Origin: Hydractinia symbiolongicarpus
Taxonomy: Eukaryota > Cnidaria > Hydrozoa > Anthoathecata > Hydractiniidae
NCBI RefSeq assembly: GCF_029227915.1
Contig: NC_079879.1
Coordinates: 22,646,501 to 22,710,500 of the forward strand
Length of the DNA: 64,000 nucleotides
Direction: 5' to 3'
Position 1 is the stretch's first letter. The number at the start of each line of letters is the position of its first letter. A program made the translations under genes and the position numbers. The notes beneath the pieces are model-generated. The model was not told where the DNA came from. It was given only the letters and a program-made list of their open reading frames with translations, and did not search any database. Positions 11,251 through 24,600 of this stretch are shown here, in pieces.

Positions 11251-14200
11251 TCATTTGTTAGAGTGACAATTCTGCACCCATTGGTGATGATCGTAAAACC
11301 CACTTGACACATGTGTCATCATCTCAAGCTTTTTCGCAAGCCTATCACGTTCTTTGATCTGCATGTGGAGGTGCAGCTCAATCTCTTTGATATTCCGTAG
11401 TTTGAAGATTTGACTTTCGCCCCCGCATGCTGCCGTCCTCATGTGCATTTGGTGGCAACGTCGGATTTAGCTTCACACCTTCCATCTTTATTTTATAAGC
11501 ACCTGCATAGTGACTGTTGTAAAAGCCACGTGTTTTTTGGTGTGGAACCAATTCAACACCATGAACTCAAATCTGGGTGTCGATCTCTTCAAAGGGAGGT
11601 AGACAAACGTGTCAAAATTCCTCGTAATTAGACTTCCGTAAGTTACTTCTTTGATGGCGAGTATGGAAAAAATCTTAGAATTTTTACAGTTCAGGAGGCA
11701 GTACTCTTCATCAGGTTGAGGGCAGATAAGTCGTAGCCACAGATACTTAGTAGCGTAGTAAAAACCATCGTAATCACCTTTAGTTAATAGCTTTTGATGA
11801 CCTTGAGCAGACCCAAAAAGCCTTCGAAGTTCGGTTGCAAAGGTTAATTTGATGCCTTTGGCAACTTGGAGTCTGCACACGCCGGTCTCAAGTACAAAGA
11901 CAAAAACTTTTCAATTTTTCTGATTGAATATCTTGGATCATGTGTAAGCCATTGGTGAATAGAATACGGATAATGTTTTTGTTCAGATCGGTGCCTACCT
12001 CACTTATGCTTGATTATTGTAAAATGAATGGGTTAAACCATGTAAAGTCGAATACTGATCAACTTTAAGCTTATCCTCGTATGACATGTAGAGTTGTTTG
12101 CACATGTCTCTTCTAGTAGAAAAGATGAATATCTACTCGTATAACGCAAAAGTAAAGTACAAGTGTGAAACTACGTTGGATGGCCATTGGGTATAAACGA
12201 GCCATAGGCATCCAGATATATACATAACAACTATGGTGCTTATACCAGTTATATGTCCAGAGTTTACTAAGTATCCCAATCAAGTTTTTAACGCTTACAC
12301 CTGTGCGAGTTGCGTGTCAAGCTAGACAAGCACTCGACTTCTGGTAGACTCAGGTCAACTTTGCTGCACAACGTACTACTACAGCGCTAGGCATCTCTGT
12401 CAGCATGTTACGGGATCCCTGCCACTCATCGACAGTATCTTTATTTCCATATATACTACAACATGCCACGTATACCCGGAATGATGAAAGCAGCTATGCC
12501 ATTTGATGATGAGTTCAATCGGTACAACAACCTTTGCTAGTCATCAGGGTTTACTCAAGCATGTAATAAATATGGTGCAGATCCTAACGTGGTGTACAAA
12601 TTCCGAGATATAGGTAGCTAGGAGACCCAGCATAATATTTTTTCCTACCAGGAAAGCGGAATAGTTAGGGTGGAAAAAATTACGCTGGTTCTTAAACGAT
12701 TTTCTGCGGTCAGTTGATCGCGCTTTTTGATTGCTTATTCTATCGTTCTCTGCTCACATGGTCAATATCGCTAATCCTTTGCTTTAGGTGCAAATAGCCT
12801 CACTCACCCGATAAAAATCTTGTATTATATAAGAGAACGCCGACTTTGACCACGCCAACTTTGTGCTCATTGGCCGATTGTTATTCGGGGTTTGCTATAA
12901 GGGGATTTGAATTTTAGGGATTTTCTCTGATATTTGTTTGCGTCTAAAATTCTTTTTGAGAGAAACTGAACTTGATATCCTCAAAAAAAACTTAGTTAAC
13001 TAGATGTAGGTGTCAAGCATGTACATGATTCCCTTAGAGATAAACCTCCATATTAAAAAAATTATGGACTATACAACTACAACATCCTTATTGCACCAGC
13101 AATTGTAGACATTGGTACATAAGTCGATATAAACACGGAAAATCTCCATCAAAATCTCTCACAAAGCCCGGCGCACTTATACAAAAAGTCATCCTCACAC
13201 ACACACAGCAATGCCTGGATTAGCAGTCAAAGAACTTCGTGTGATGCCACGCCTGATGTGTGATAACCATCAAACATAAAGCAGATTTTTACGATATTTT
13301 ACTCCTCATTCCTATTTATTCTCCATTGACAGCTACAACACTAGCAATAACGATATAAAGATGTTGTACCACAAACCTTTGCAGCAGCTTTGAGGAAAAA
13401 GTTGACATTACTTCCTAAAATACAAGACAAGGCAACCTCGATCACAGGGCTTTTATAACAAAAAGAGAAAAAAAGACTTGGGATCGTGGTAGCAGACAAG
13501 GCAGTTGCTGCCTAACTCGCGAGCTATTTCAGCGTGTTTGTGAGCCTCTCCAGCTGTTTTTACACGAGGCTCTTACTAGCCCCACTAGAACCTCTTGCTG
13601 CTCCAACACCACCACCTGTAGCTGTTACGGCAATCGAAATTAGTAACCCAATAGTTGGAACAATGGATGCAAAAGCAATATCTTGCTCTTTAAACAGAAT
13701 CTTGAGTTTCTTCATATGTCATCTTAATCCAGCGTCTCTTTAATCGCTATGAGTCGGCTCTGGATCTCAGAGGGTAGCAATCCATCACCACTAGACCCTC
13801 ACGCATCGTCTCGCGCTCGTTTTGTAATTGTTCAACATCCTCCTTTTTTTGTCTCCAGACTCTTTATCTTGGCTTTGACTTTCCCAATCTTACCATCATA
13901 GAAGATGCAGTTTCAGATTAACGCACAGGCTTTGGAGTTCGACGTTTAAACCGCTAAATGATGTCCACGACTGGAGACTCTTCGTATCACCCAGAACGTT
14001 TTCAGAGAGTGGGATCATCTCTATCTCGTCAGGGTTGCTTGCACATTCTCGCGATTATTTAGGAGTTTCTGAGTCATGGATAGGCTTTACTTGTTCGGCG
14101 TAGCATACTCTGTGAACCATATAACCTACAAGCGTCTTGTCTCTAGCTGCTGCTTTATCACACTGGCTGATCGCAATTCGTCGTTCTTTTAAGTTCTTTC

Positions 14201-14430
14201 TACACCGTCATAGACGAGCTTGGGTCTGAAAATCGTGATGGTGCCTTTCATTTGGTAGTCCTAGCTCGTTCTCGAGATGCTCATAGATATCGCCGATCCT
14301 CCTCTTTAGTTCTTCCTGAGGGCCACGCTGCATGCCTTGCATACTTTTTTCCTCCGGCGTTAGAGTAGAACTTTCACCAAGTTGCACAGGCCTATTAAAA
14401 GACCCGTTGTCTGGCTTATCATCGTCTAGA
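11251..14430 (-). mobile_element. Decayed multi-ORF element, possibly Polinton/Maverick-like
   Basis: Several broken minus-strand protein fragments follow each other. Near 14430-14200 a frame reads TPEEKSMQGMQRGPQEELKR then a charged helix. Near 13740-13570 a glycine-rich hydrophobic stretch reads ISIAVTATGGGVGAARGSSG. At 11880-11488 there is a 130-residue open frame (VAKGIKLTFATELRRLFG...; YLPLKRSTPRFEFMVLNWF). At 11448-11251 a charged, likely coiled-coil segment reads HMQIKERDRLAKKLEMM. Stops and frameshifts separate them. From memory, such combinations occur in repeated cnidarian elements resembling Polintons, but no DNA polymerase, integrase or capsid gene can be identified here. The label is therefore tentative. 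Confidence 0.35.
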
Positions 14431-15315
14431 TGTGTTCCTCAGAGGCGTAAAATCTTCATCAAAATTTAGATTTACAGTATATTTATTTCTAGCATATGTT
14501 CAATATAAATAAACATGTCGATTTAATCAGTAAAAAGCTTGACTTGCCGCAATGAAGGGTAAACGGCGACGTTTCAAGGTGAGTCCCGTCCCTATTTCAG
14601 GAAAGTTCGTCATCTATTATGTGGAATATGAATATACGAGGTAGTGATAAAGAGCATCAGCACGGTTATGTGGAATGTTTTGCATATTAGTATATGTCAC
14701 ATTATACTGTTATTACACTCCATATGTAAGCATGTCAGGTAAAGTCGGTTTCTGTGTCGTGTCCATTTGGTTCAGTCGGATGTGTGTCGTACTTTGTTTG
14801 TTGGACGTCTTTCTATCGGGTCCATTTAGCTCGGTGTTAAATGCCCTGGTTCCTTCGAAGTTGTTATGTCCCACACAAAGTCGAGCCTTATACAAAGTCG
14901 GGCGAAAATATTTGTCTGGCTGTATCCACTTGACTTTAAATGTTTTCGCCCTTCGTGGGGCATGTGTAAAAAAGTTACAGTCCCGTTCTTATTGTAAGGA
15001 GGTCATTTCTCAAGTGTTTTATTGGCAAGAAATAAAGAAAAAAATAACGATAAAACAAAGAGAAACTACTGTATTGCAAAAAATTGTCTTTTAGGCCAGG
15101 TTGTGTGCAATCCTGAAACTAAAAAAAGGACAGACGAACTCTTGTGAAACTAGTATCCTAAATTCGCAGCGATCTAGAGTTGATAGTTCATAGCTATACT
15201 TTGGGTCTTTATGGTTAGCCAAATATTGGTTAAATATGTGTCTATAAGAAGGACATTTTCATTAAATTAAGTTCAGGTATCCTTTAATAAAACAGTAAAG
15301 CTTAAATAAGTTTAA
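14431..15315. other. No recognisable gene
   Basis: Contains a 139-codon plus-strand frame (14675-15094) rich in Cys, Leu and Val that has no recognisable domain, no splice support and an overlapping open frame on the other strand. Treated as non-coding. Confidence 0.4.
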
Positions 15316-15501
15316 AGGTTACCTCCCGCGAAAAATAAAGTTAATTGCATATGAAAGAGCTTGAAAGGTTGTTTAGGAATTTGAATATTTTTTTTAATTT
15401 TTGATTGGCTCTTTAGAATTTTGTCTAAGAAGATTCACTAATTATGCATGAAGTCATGAGTATGCTCTGCGAGGGTGGTATATTTTCGCAGGAGGTAACC
15501 T
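15316..15501. mobile_element. 186-bp MITE with TTAA target duplication
   Basis: The left end AGGTTACCTCCCGCGAAAA is an inverted copy of the right end (TTTTCGCAGGAGGTAACCT reversed) over about 19 bp. TTAA flanks both sides exactly (15312-15315 and 15502-15505), the duplication expected of piggyBac or Kolobok elements. No coding capacity. It lies 136 bp before the first exon of the chromodomain/zinc-finger gene, so it may sit in its promoter. Confidence 0.8.
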
Positions 15502-15636
15502 TTAATGAAGTTTTTACGCAAGAATGCAGATGTGTTTACTTTGCATAGTTTAGCCCTACTTGGGGTATAATTTAAAAAAGCCCAGCTATGGGAGGCTGTC
15601 TTACTTTGGGTGGAACAGTTATTTTTCGGCATTAAC

Positions 15637-18600
15637 ATGGCGGCTCCTGACAGACTATCCTTTTTAGATCCTGGAATTGCCCTACGGACCATTTTCCCAA
15701 GTAGTTTGCAAAATGATTTATTTCTAAGAAGTCCAGGAAATATATTTAGTAATGTTCATTTTGTGCCTGAGAGGGTTGTGCAGTTCTCAATGAGTCAAGT
15801 AAGTTTCGATATTGTTTCACGTTTTAGCTGTACACAGAGACAGAAAGGATGTTTGGTTTATAGCTAGCTATACAGCTTAGGTCAGCTTAAAGACCCATCC
15901 TGTGCAGCTAACTTTGTCCAAGAATTATTGCTGCTAAAAATGCAAGAATTGTTGCACATTGCCAAGTCATGGAAATTTCCAAAGACTTAGCTATATAAAA
16001 AAAGTCCTGGGATTCAGCTTTGGTTATCTTTCAGTTGTTTTTGCTGTCTGCTTCCTTTAATGTATAAGGGCAGAGTAGCAACTTCAGTTGCTAAAACAAA
16101 CGCCAAGTTGGTGTTTGCAGGTGGGTAGATTTTCAAGTTTGATGTTTCTTTCATAAAAAAGGTAACACAGGTAGGTCTGTTCTGCCAGGATTATGTATGT
16201 ATGCAGAAAATACATATTCGGGGCAACATAATCAGGACAGTCCAGATTATGTACGACAGTTAATATTATTTGGCACCTATAGAATGAACATAATCGGGGC
16301 TAACCAGCTTTGATATCATTGGTTATCACTTCTGACAACCAAATAGCCCTTGTGGCAAAGTTGTTGTTGTTCTCAAATGAAACGAAATTTTGTGGAAACT
16401 AAATTTTGAGATTCACAAGTTTATTAACTTTTCACCAAGCTTAATTCCCGCAAAATGAATAGTTTAGGTTATCCCCAGAATTCAATTCCCACGAAAAATA
16501 AAAATGAGCCAACCATCCATCTGCAAAATCTACTTCCGTGAAACTTCTGTGAAATTTAGTTACTTCAAAGTATACAAGTTCAGATTCAATGCAAAACACG
16601 TAGTTATCTGAGAGTTTTTTGCTCATGTGAGATGCTTTTAGAATCAGAAATTCCGTATTGCAATTGGTTGATAGAAAACGGTAAACTATTGTTCATTGGC
16701 TAATAAAACAATTTGTTGCACTGTAAGTCTAATTTACACGACAATTATGAAATTCATTTATCCTCTTTGCTTTCAGACGTCGCAAGGAATTTCAGATCAA
16801 CTCCCGTGTAAATCAGCCTTTGTTGCGCTAGTCTGGATATACCATTTATCTGCGCATCCAGGCTTCAGATGGTTATCTCTGGTGTCAGGGTATTTTAAAG
16901 ATTCCGCCCCTACCGGCAGAAATCAATTATGTTGAAATGTACTAACAAGAGGAGGATATATTTAGAATTATGTCAAAAATTTTTTTAACTTTGCCTAGTT
17001 TGTAATGGTGTTTTATCCTGCAGAGAAAGAAAAGCACGAAATCCATCATTCCGTAACAATAATCCATCAATGTTTCATTCACAAAAGTTCAAAGAAAATG
17101 CTAATCACAACCTGCCTTGCCAGCCATTATATCAGCGTTCATAATCCGGTTACAAAGACATAATAATCGAGACAAAAAATATATAATCCAGCTGTCCTGT
17201 TTATTAACAGGCTGTTTCACAATCTGGGCAGAACAAGTCCACATCAGCTTTTAGCTGCCTTTTGTATTTTAACTTGCTTTACGAAATAAATTACTAGTAG
17301 TAGTAGTAGCTGTCGGGAATTCATTTTGTTATGCAGTTACTAAGTATGGACGTTTCTAATGTGAGTGGGTTATTTTTAGAAAGAAACCTTGTTTTTTCTT
17401 AAAATTATATAGTATTCACAGGTTGGTTTCTAGGCATGTGGTTGCTAAAAATGATCTTCAAACAACAATAAAATTTAGAATAGATGCAAAATTTACAAGT
17501 AAGAAAGAAAGCATAGGAATATTATATATTTTTTCTTAATGGTTCTCGAAAGTCAAAGTGTCATGGAGGAAATGTAAAACTTGAAAGCTCAACCATCAAC
17601 AAATGTCAATGTTATGAATGTTTTTGTTTATTTGGACAAGATGAAATCTTAAACTAGAGGGCTAATAAGTCCCTCTACCTACTGTAAAACATGTTTAAAA
17701 ATAAAATTTTTTAGTTACCATATAGCACAAAAAGCACTGGCTCATTTTGTGCAACCAAAGGGTAATAAACAGGCTAATTCAGGAGAGTCATATCTTCTGA
17801 CCCTTTGCTGTAAAATGGCTTGAGAAGCAGGGTAGCAAAGTAAAAAAATGCATAAAATAGCACATGCTAAATGCTGATTTTTATCAGAACTGCTAAATTC
17901 ATCAAACATAAAAGCATTTCTGAAACGTTTAAAATGCTTATTGCTGCATGCATGACAAAATGTTTCTGCAAAAGTCTGATAAAGGAAAATTGCTTCTGAC
18001 TAAGCTAAAATCACTGCATTGTCTGCATTTTGTGCAACCAAATAAAATCAACAAAAAAGTAGTTTTGTTTTCGTTTTTACATATGCATGCAATAGCAAAC
18101 AGGTAAAACAATATTAAAGATATTGCTTTTACTACAAATTGTACAAAACATGATTATTTCCAGGTCTGCTAGATATGTCATCCCAAATCCGAGCAAAACT
18201 TAAGGACAGTTGCAGTTAGTAGGTGAGAAAAGCAGGTCGAAAAGTAAACATTGATAAAAAAAGTTCAAGGATATTATATCCACAAAAAACAAACTGTATT
18301 TTTTAATACTAAACCCACATATTATTTTGATAAACTCTTTCGTGATTAAAGAAGATGGATGGCGAAATTCCAAGCTGTAGCAGTGCCAGTGGAACAGACA
18401 ATTCTGAAGTTCCAGAACTTGGAGAACTCAGTCTTGAGGATTTCAAGCTGTGAAGTTCTAAGGCATTAAAAGCCTTTCTTTCACTTCAAAATAAATCTGT
18501 TGCTGGTTCAATCGAAGTTTTGACAGCTCGGTGAGTAAGCATTGAATAAGTTAAACTTCAGAGCCAGCCTGTGGCTGTGTAAGTGCAGTGGCTTCTGTGT

Positions 18601-21600
18601 TGCTTGCAGAGCTAGGGCTTTTTTGTGAATATGGTATCAACTTTATGCTTTACTTGTTTTATTTTTAGCGCTTTCGCAGTTTATGAATTACGTGTCACAG
18701 TCAACCAAGAGAGGGAGCATATTGAGAGAACTTTACTCCAGGAATATGTAAATAAACTTTCAGATGAGGGAGAAAACATTCCAGATCCTTCAGATTTGAA
18801 AGAAGGTTGGATAAAAGAGGAAAATGGAATTTCACAATGGCCACCATTATACCTCAGTGACATTTCAAGATATTTCTATGAAGTTTTCAATAAACATGAT
18901 CTGGTTTAAAGGATCGAATGCAAATATAAACAGGGAAAAGCATATTGATACTTTTCAAACAATGTTATTGGTGAAGTACAAATTAATTTATTGGATGATG
19001 AATCAAAATTTTGCATTTTCCGCACAAAATGTGTGCCCTCAATGAGGGTATCGATGAAACAGCATGCGATTTGGGCCATAGTGCGTAAAACGTGTAATGA
19101 TAAACTTGATGGTGAGATCATGAATGCCTACTGCACATGTACAGCTGGACTTTTAGGAAGTTGCAATCATGTTGCAGGTTTACTTTTCCGCATCGAAGCT
19201 GCAAATATAGTGGCTATGTGTAATCCAACTTGTACAAGTAAATTGTCGAGAAATGTTCCTACAAGCAAAAAAACATTCAGCCAAGACGTGTAGATGACTT
19301 CATTTTTACTCAGGAAAAATATTTAAAAAAGTCTACCCAAGCTACCGTTGAAGAACAAAAATCAGAGGCTAGTCGAGAACAGTTGTTCCAGGTTATGTCT
19401 GATGCAGAAGTTAGCTGATAACAGCAAGATTTGCCAAGAGCTTATCATGAGGTGAAAGAACTTATACCAAACAGCTGCTTCATACAATTTTGTGAAGCAA
19501 AAAAGAGTATAAAAACTGCTGTAACTTTAGATGTGCCATCAATTATTTAATGTGGAGAAAGTTTTGCGAATCATGCACACCTGAATTTAATGTAGAGGAA
19601 TTGGTTGAAGAATTCTCTAAATTGCTGAGTTATATAGTAAAGAGCATATAGAATCTGTATATAAATCAACTATTTCCCAGAGTAACAGCAAAGAGTTGAT
19701 AAAACAAAGGCATGGTAGAATTACCGCGTCGAAATTCAAACTTTTCAAAAAAACTACAAATTAATGAGACCGAAAATTGTCCACCATATATTATTAGTGA
19801 TATAATGGGTTATTCAAAAAAAAATATAAACATGGCAAATGAAACATGGAATAAATACAGAAATACATGCCAAAGAAAAATACAAATCCATCACAAAAAA
19901 ATTGCACAAATGTTGCAGAATAGATGACCCAGGAATGACTATTTCTGATAGCTATCCATTTATTTCAGCAAGTCCGGATCTTGAAATTGTTTGCGATTGT
20001 CATGGACCTGGCTTAGTAGAAATTAAACGCCCAGCTAGCCTTATTGGAACTATTCCAACATGTGATAACTAATGACATTTAGAAGAGATTGATGGAAATT
20101 TAGCACTGAAAAAATCTAGTCCATATTATTATCAAGTTTAAAGACAAATGGGTGTAACTGAAAAAAAATACTGCGATTTTTTCAAATTCACATTCCAAGG
20201 TCATGTTACAGTTTGTGTTACACATGATGAAGCATTTTGGCAAAACGTGCTGAAAAATCTGGTTTGGTTTTGGAAAAAGTTTACTGCACCAGAAATTTTA
20301 TCGCAAAAATTGAAAAAACGATTTAATGTTATTCATGAAGAGCGAGATTTGGTACATATTGTGCGAGTGATTCCAAATGTTGATTGTGAGATATCAAGTG
20401 ACAATATGATAGCAGACTAAAATATTGCATTAATTTCATTTTTGCAGAAGACAAGTTAAATTCCAAAAAGTTTATTTTTCAATGTATATATTGTATATTG
20501 CTCAGTCAGCATATATGGGATCTTTGAAATAGCACAATGTAGAGCGCACAATTAAAATATCATCTACATGACCCAACATAGATAACGGTATTTCGGTCGC
20601 CAAAATGTGAAATGTTTTTAATCGTCTGCTAACCTGTTCAACCAGAATTCGTACTTTTGCGATTGAACTTGTTTTGCTAACTTCAGCGGGAGTCATTTGC
20701 GATGCTCCTCTACGTCCAGGTAGTACTAGAAAATATAAACATCTTGCAGCACATTCATCGAATAAGTTAAAATCTTTGTCTGCCATAATAGAACTATATT
20801 TCGGAATTTTGTCCAAGAATTCACTGTCCAGTGTTATTTGCTTATTGCTAATTCTTCCTGTGTATGCTTTTGATATGAATGATATAGCTGAATTGAGTGC
20901 AACACGTACAAGAAATTTTATTGTATTATGATGCTTGTAATCTGACCATGTTGCACTTTGTAATTCTAGGTCTTTTGGTGTCTCTATAAAAATTTGGGAA
21001 CAGTCTATAATACCATTTAAATTTTTAAATTAGTGAAAGCGTCTGGGAGATGACAAAAAAAGTGTGCCAGGATCTGGAATATAAACAAATGACTTCAAAT
21101 ATTCAGCCATGAACATTCATTATTGTTGGTTGAGAGGTCAACCAACAATAATGAATGTTCACACACAAACTTTCAGAAATTTCAAACCGCTGTGATAAAT
21201 CGAGTGTTAACAGACCAAGTCTCAATTTCATCAGACACAATAAAAATTCATCGCATGAAGTCAATTTTCTATCTGGACCCATTTTTTTAGGGGGACTTTG
21301 AACTGTCTTGTCCCTTCAAGATCATTCTTACTTCTATAACGCCTTCTGACTGACGGTGCAATTTTTTCATGAAGCTTGTAGAATAACCCCAAGTTAGCAA
21401 TGTTAGTGTAAAAGTTACAATTTTTAGCTGTCAATATTGTCTCACAGTGTTTTTTTTTTATCATTGGCTTTTAATATTTTAATTTCCTTTTGTAATTTTC
21501 TAATGTGTTGCAGAAGAGTGTGCAATAATGATACTGACATCACTATTAAAACTAAAATGCTTATTTCCTCTTTTTCTTCCCTGGGTACATATTCAAAAAA

Positions 21601-24600
21601 CATGTCTTCAACTTCATCATTAACTACCAGTGAATTCTCAATTACGTCACAGGTCGATGATGTGGAGAAATCACTTGAAAAGAGTTTTTTTAGGTTTTGC
21701 TACTAGAGTCTCTAGCTTTCCTCTTTCCGATTGGAGGTGATAAAAGGGTGCCTCTTTTGCTTGAATCGTAACCCATATTTTTAGTTGGATTGGGATTTAA
21801 AATGGTTGGTTTGCCATCCATAAAATGGACAGAGCAAATACGACTATCTTTGCTGGGTTGCCATAACTTTTTACCACTGTAATCAGTTCTGTTCACTAAC
21901 TTGATCCAGGCTCTCTTTTGTCTGGTTGTTTTCTTTCGGTTGGAAATGGATATAACCTAAAATGAAACTACATATGCAAATTATTATATTAAAGCTAGCC
22001 TATAATATATTTTATATTAAGAGTCTTCAGGTTGGCTAAGAAAAAACATATAAAAATCGCCTTAACCAGAATAATACTTACATAAAAGGTTCCTCTTATG
22101 AACATGCCGATGAAGATCTTAAGCAGTTATGTATTTTACATTCCACTGTCCTCCATTTTCTCAACTTTCTAATGCTATTTGAGCAGTCTTTCACAACACA
22201 TGTATGCACCAGATTTTTGTTTTGCTCGAAATTTTTCGTTGGTATAAAAAAGTGTATAAAAAGCGGAACGGAACTGAGACCAAATAATTCACTCAAAACT
22301 TTAGGTGTGTGCAAGCTTGGTAACATAAAATTGTATTGTGCCCTGTGCCCCTTCATCCTTATTTTTTTCGATTTCTTGTGAAGCACGCTGTCTGTGAAAA
22401 TGATAAAAAATCACTAGAGATTTATGTTATAATACTGTTATTTTTTAGGAAGGAGTACGTTACTACAAAGTGCAATGGCAAGAAACATGGTTGCCAGAGC
22501 ATCAGTTGCTGCAATATCAAAATGTTATCGAAACATTTTGGAGAAATCAAAACGAGATCAACTCAACACCATCCGTCAGCACCACACCAAAAGAATCAGA
22601 GGTTATAAAGCCGAGAAAAGATATCGACAGCAGCAATGAAAGTTTCTTAAATGCTTTGCAGTCTGACACTGTTGTACTCGATGCTTCTGCTTTAAGCGTT
22701 GGGAGATCTACTGGTGAGGAGGCTGTGTCCATACAGGAGCATGTAGATACCAGTGCTGATAAAAATGATGTAAATCAAAATGAGCAGAAAGAACCTGCAG
22801 CCGATTTGCTGAAAGAATTTCGTGTTGAATTAAGTGAACCGATCAGTGCTCTAAACACTTTACAAAGCTCTGCGGCAAATACCACTTTGCAAAACACATC
22901 TCCATCTTCTAACACAGAATTTAAAGTTAGAACTCCTCTTAGTGCAAGACGTACCAAGTCAAATACACTGCATTTAGAGGGGTTCGATTTAGTAAATATA
23001 GAGAATTCAGTTGCATCCTTTGAAGAATTAGCCATACAAGCACGCGAAACATTGAGTTCTTTTCGAAGAAAGCGTGTACGGTTTCCCAACGGAACTTCAA
23101 AATTACCGCAGACGTGTTTCTTCTGCTCAAAAATAATATCAAATCGAAAAAAACTACGCGAGCACCAGTTCAGTGTTCACTTTAAAAATGTTGGTGAATT
23201 TGTATGCGGAATATGTCAACAACGCTTTGTGTTCGCGCGTCAGTTAAAGGCGCACATGATTACGCACTCGGATAATAGAAATTTTGCGTGCAAGATTTGC
23301 GGTTTGACATGCAAGCGTAGATCTCATCTGCATAAACACATGGATACGCATCAAAAAGAAAGAAACTACCGGTGCGATGTATGTCACAAAAACTTCAAAG
23401 TTCAAGCTGACTTAAAAGAACACTGCTTAGAAGGACACAAAAATGAGGTCAGTAAATGTAATGTTTGCAAACAAACGCTACATACAGCGTTTTCGGTGTA
23501 CATTCACAGTATGAGACATTCAGGAACACGGGACTATGTCTGTGAGATATGTGGTGCAAGTTTTAAGCGAAAGCAGCACCTGATTGCGCATTTTAATGTG
23601 CACGAAGAATCGAAGGATAAATTGAAATGTCCAGCTTGTGATAAAGAGTTCCCGGATCGAAAGTACTTCCGCAAACATTTAGATCAATCGCACAAGGAGT
23701 TGGCGGCGAGCTATCGTTATGACTATGTATGTGAGATATGCGGTAAAGATTTTGCATACAAGGTAAGATAATTTGTTGGGATAGTTTCTGGTGTTTCTAA
23801 ACGGTATAAAGATTTACCGTAAGCTATTTGTCTGAGAAACTTTACCACTTCTCATGCGTTAATTTTCACGTGAGACCACTTCATAAAAATCAAATTAATT
23901 TTAGCAGATTTTAAACAGGGCTTGAAAAACCATGTAATTTTCAGATAACTTTGTAGTTTGCGCTAAATTTAGTACACATTGGGTTAAATTATAAGACTTT
24001 TGGAACAGGTTGCAGTGTTTCTACGCCTCCTATATTCTCCCCAATTCTTTTTTTTACAAAACTGTATAGAAGAATACATAAGCAATCTACTTCGGTGCAG
24101 TAAAAATCAATTCATGACATTACCTTAAAAATCTTGTCAAATCTTCTCAATTCTCAATTTCAATCTTCCCCCCCAAAAAAACGTAAAAATTTTCTTTAAA
24201 AGTCCTCAAATATCCTCCAATTTAATTCTATAAATAGAGTGGTAACCCTGGGAACTAAGGGAGAACGTTGCTTTGGCCTAGTTTTCTTTGTTAGCTTTTT
24301 ACAGGGAAATGCGCAAAGATTGTTGGTTTGTGTGTCGCTCGTGAATGTGGCTGCGACTTCTCTACTTCGAGGCGACTATAAAAATATTCGCTGATACCTT
24401 TTTGTGTAAGTCTGTGTAAGTAGTGTATTATTGCAAACTTTCGGAAGAAAATTTCGTGCTTTAAAAAAAAAACGAATTATTTGCAATTCAGTGGTTAACA
24501 AAACAGAAGTGAAATGTATCATGATTAAAAAATAATTCAAGCGTGGGCTAAGTTTAGCGAGAATAAAATTTCGTTAACAAAACGGCTCCAGCGAAATTAT

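Larger units (their letters stand above)
18355..22210. mobile_element. Decayed ISL2EU-like DNA transposon (coding extent)
   Basis: Two convergent genes occupy this interval: a plus-strand SWIM/YqaJ protein (18355-20420) and a minus-strand THAP-DDE transposase (22204-20502). Their stop codons are 82 bp apart. From memory, the pairing of a DDE transposase with a YqaJ-type nuclease is the hallmark of the eukaryotic ISL2EU group. The coordinates cover the coding parts only; terminal inverted repeats were searched for by eye and not found, so the element is larger than given. It sits inside intron 1 of the chromodomain/zinc-finger gene. Confidence 0.65.

Noticed and set aside
14675-15094. 139-codon plus-strand ORF
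   Set aside because: No recognisable motif, Cys/Leu/Val-rich low-information composition, no splice or start context, and a competing frame on the opposite strand.
16765-16935. Alternative second exon for the gene starting at 15637 (acceptor TTTCAG|ACG)
   Set aside because: It stops after about 54 codons with no domain, whereas joining to 22449 completes a chromodomain in phase.
17744-18043. 17-bp direct repeat CATTTTGTGCAACCAAA as ends of a mobile element
   Set aside because: No inverted ends lie inside the repeats and the length is too great for a usual target duplication.
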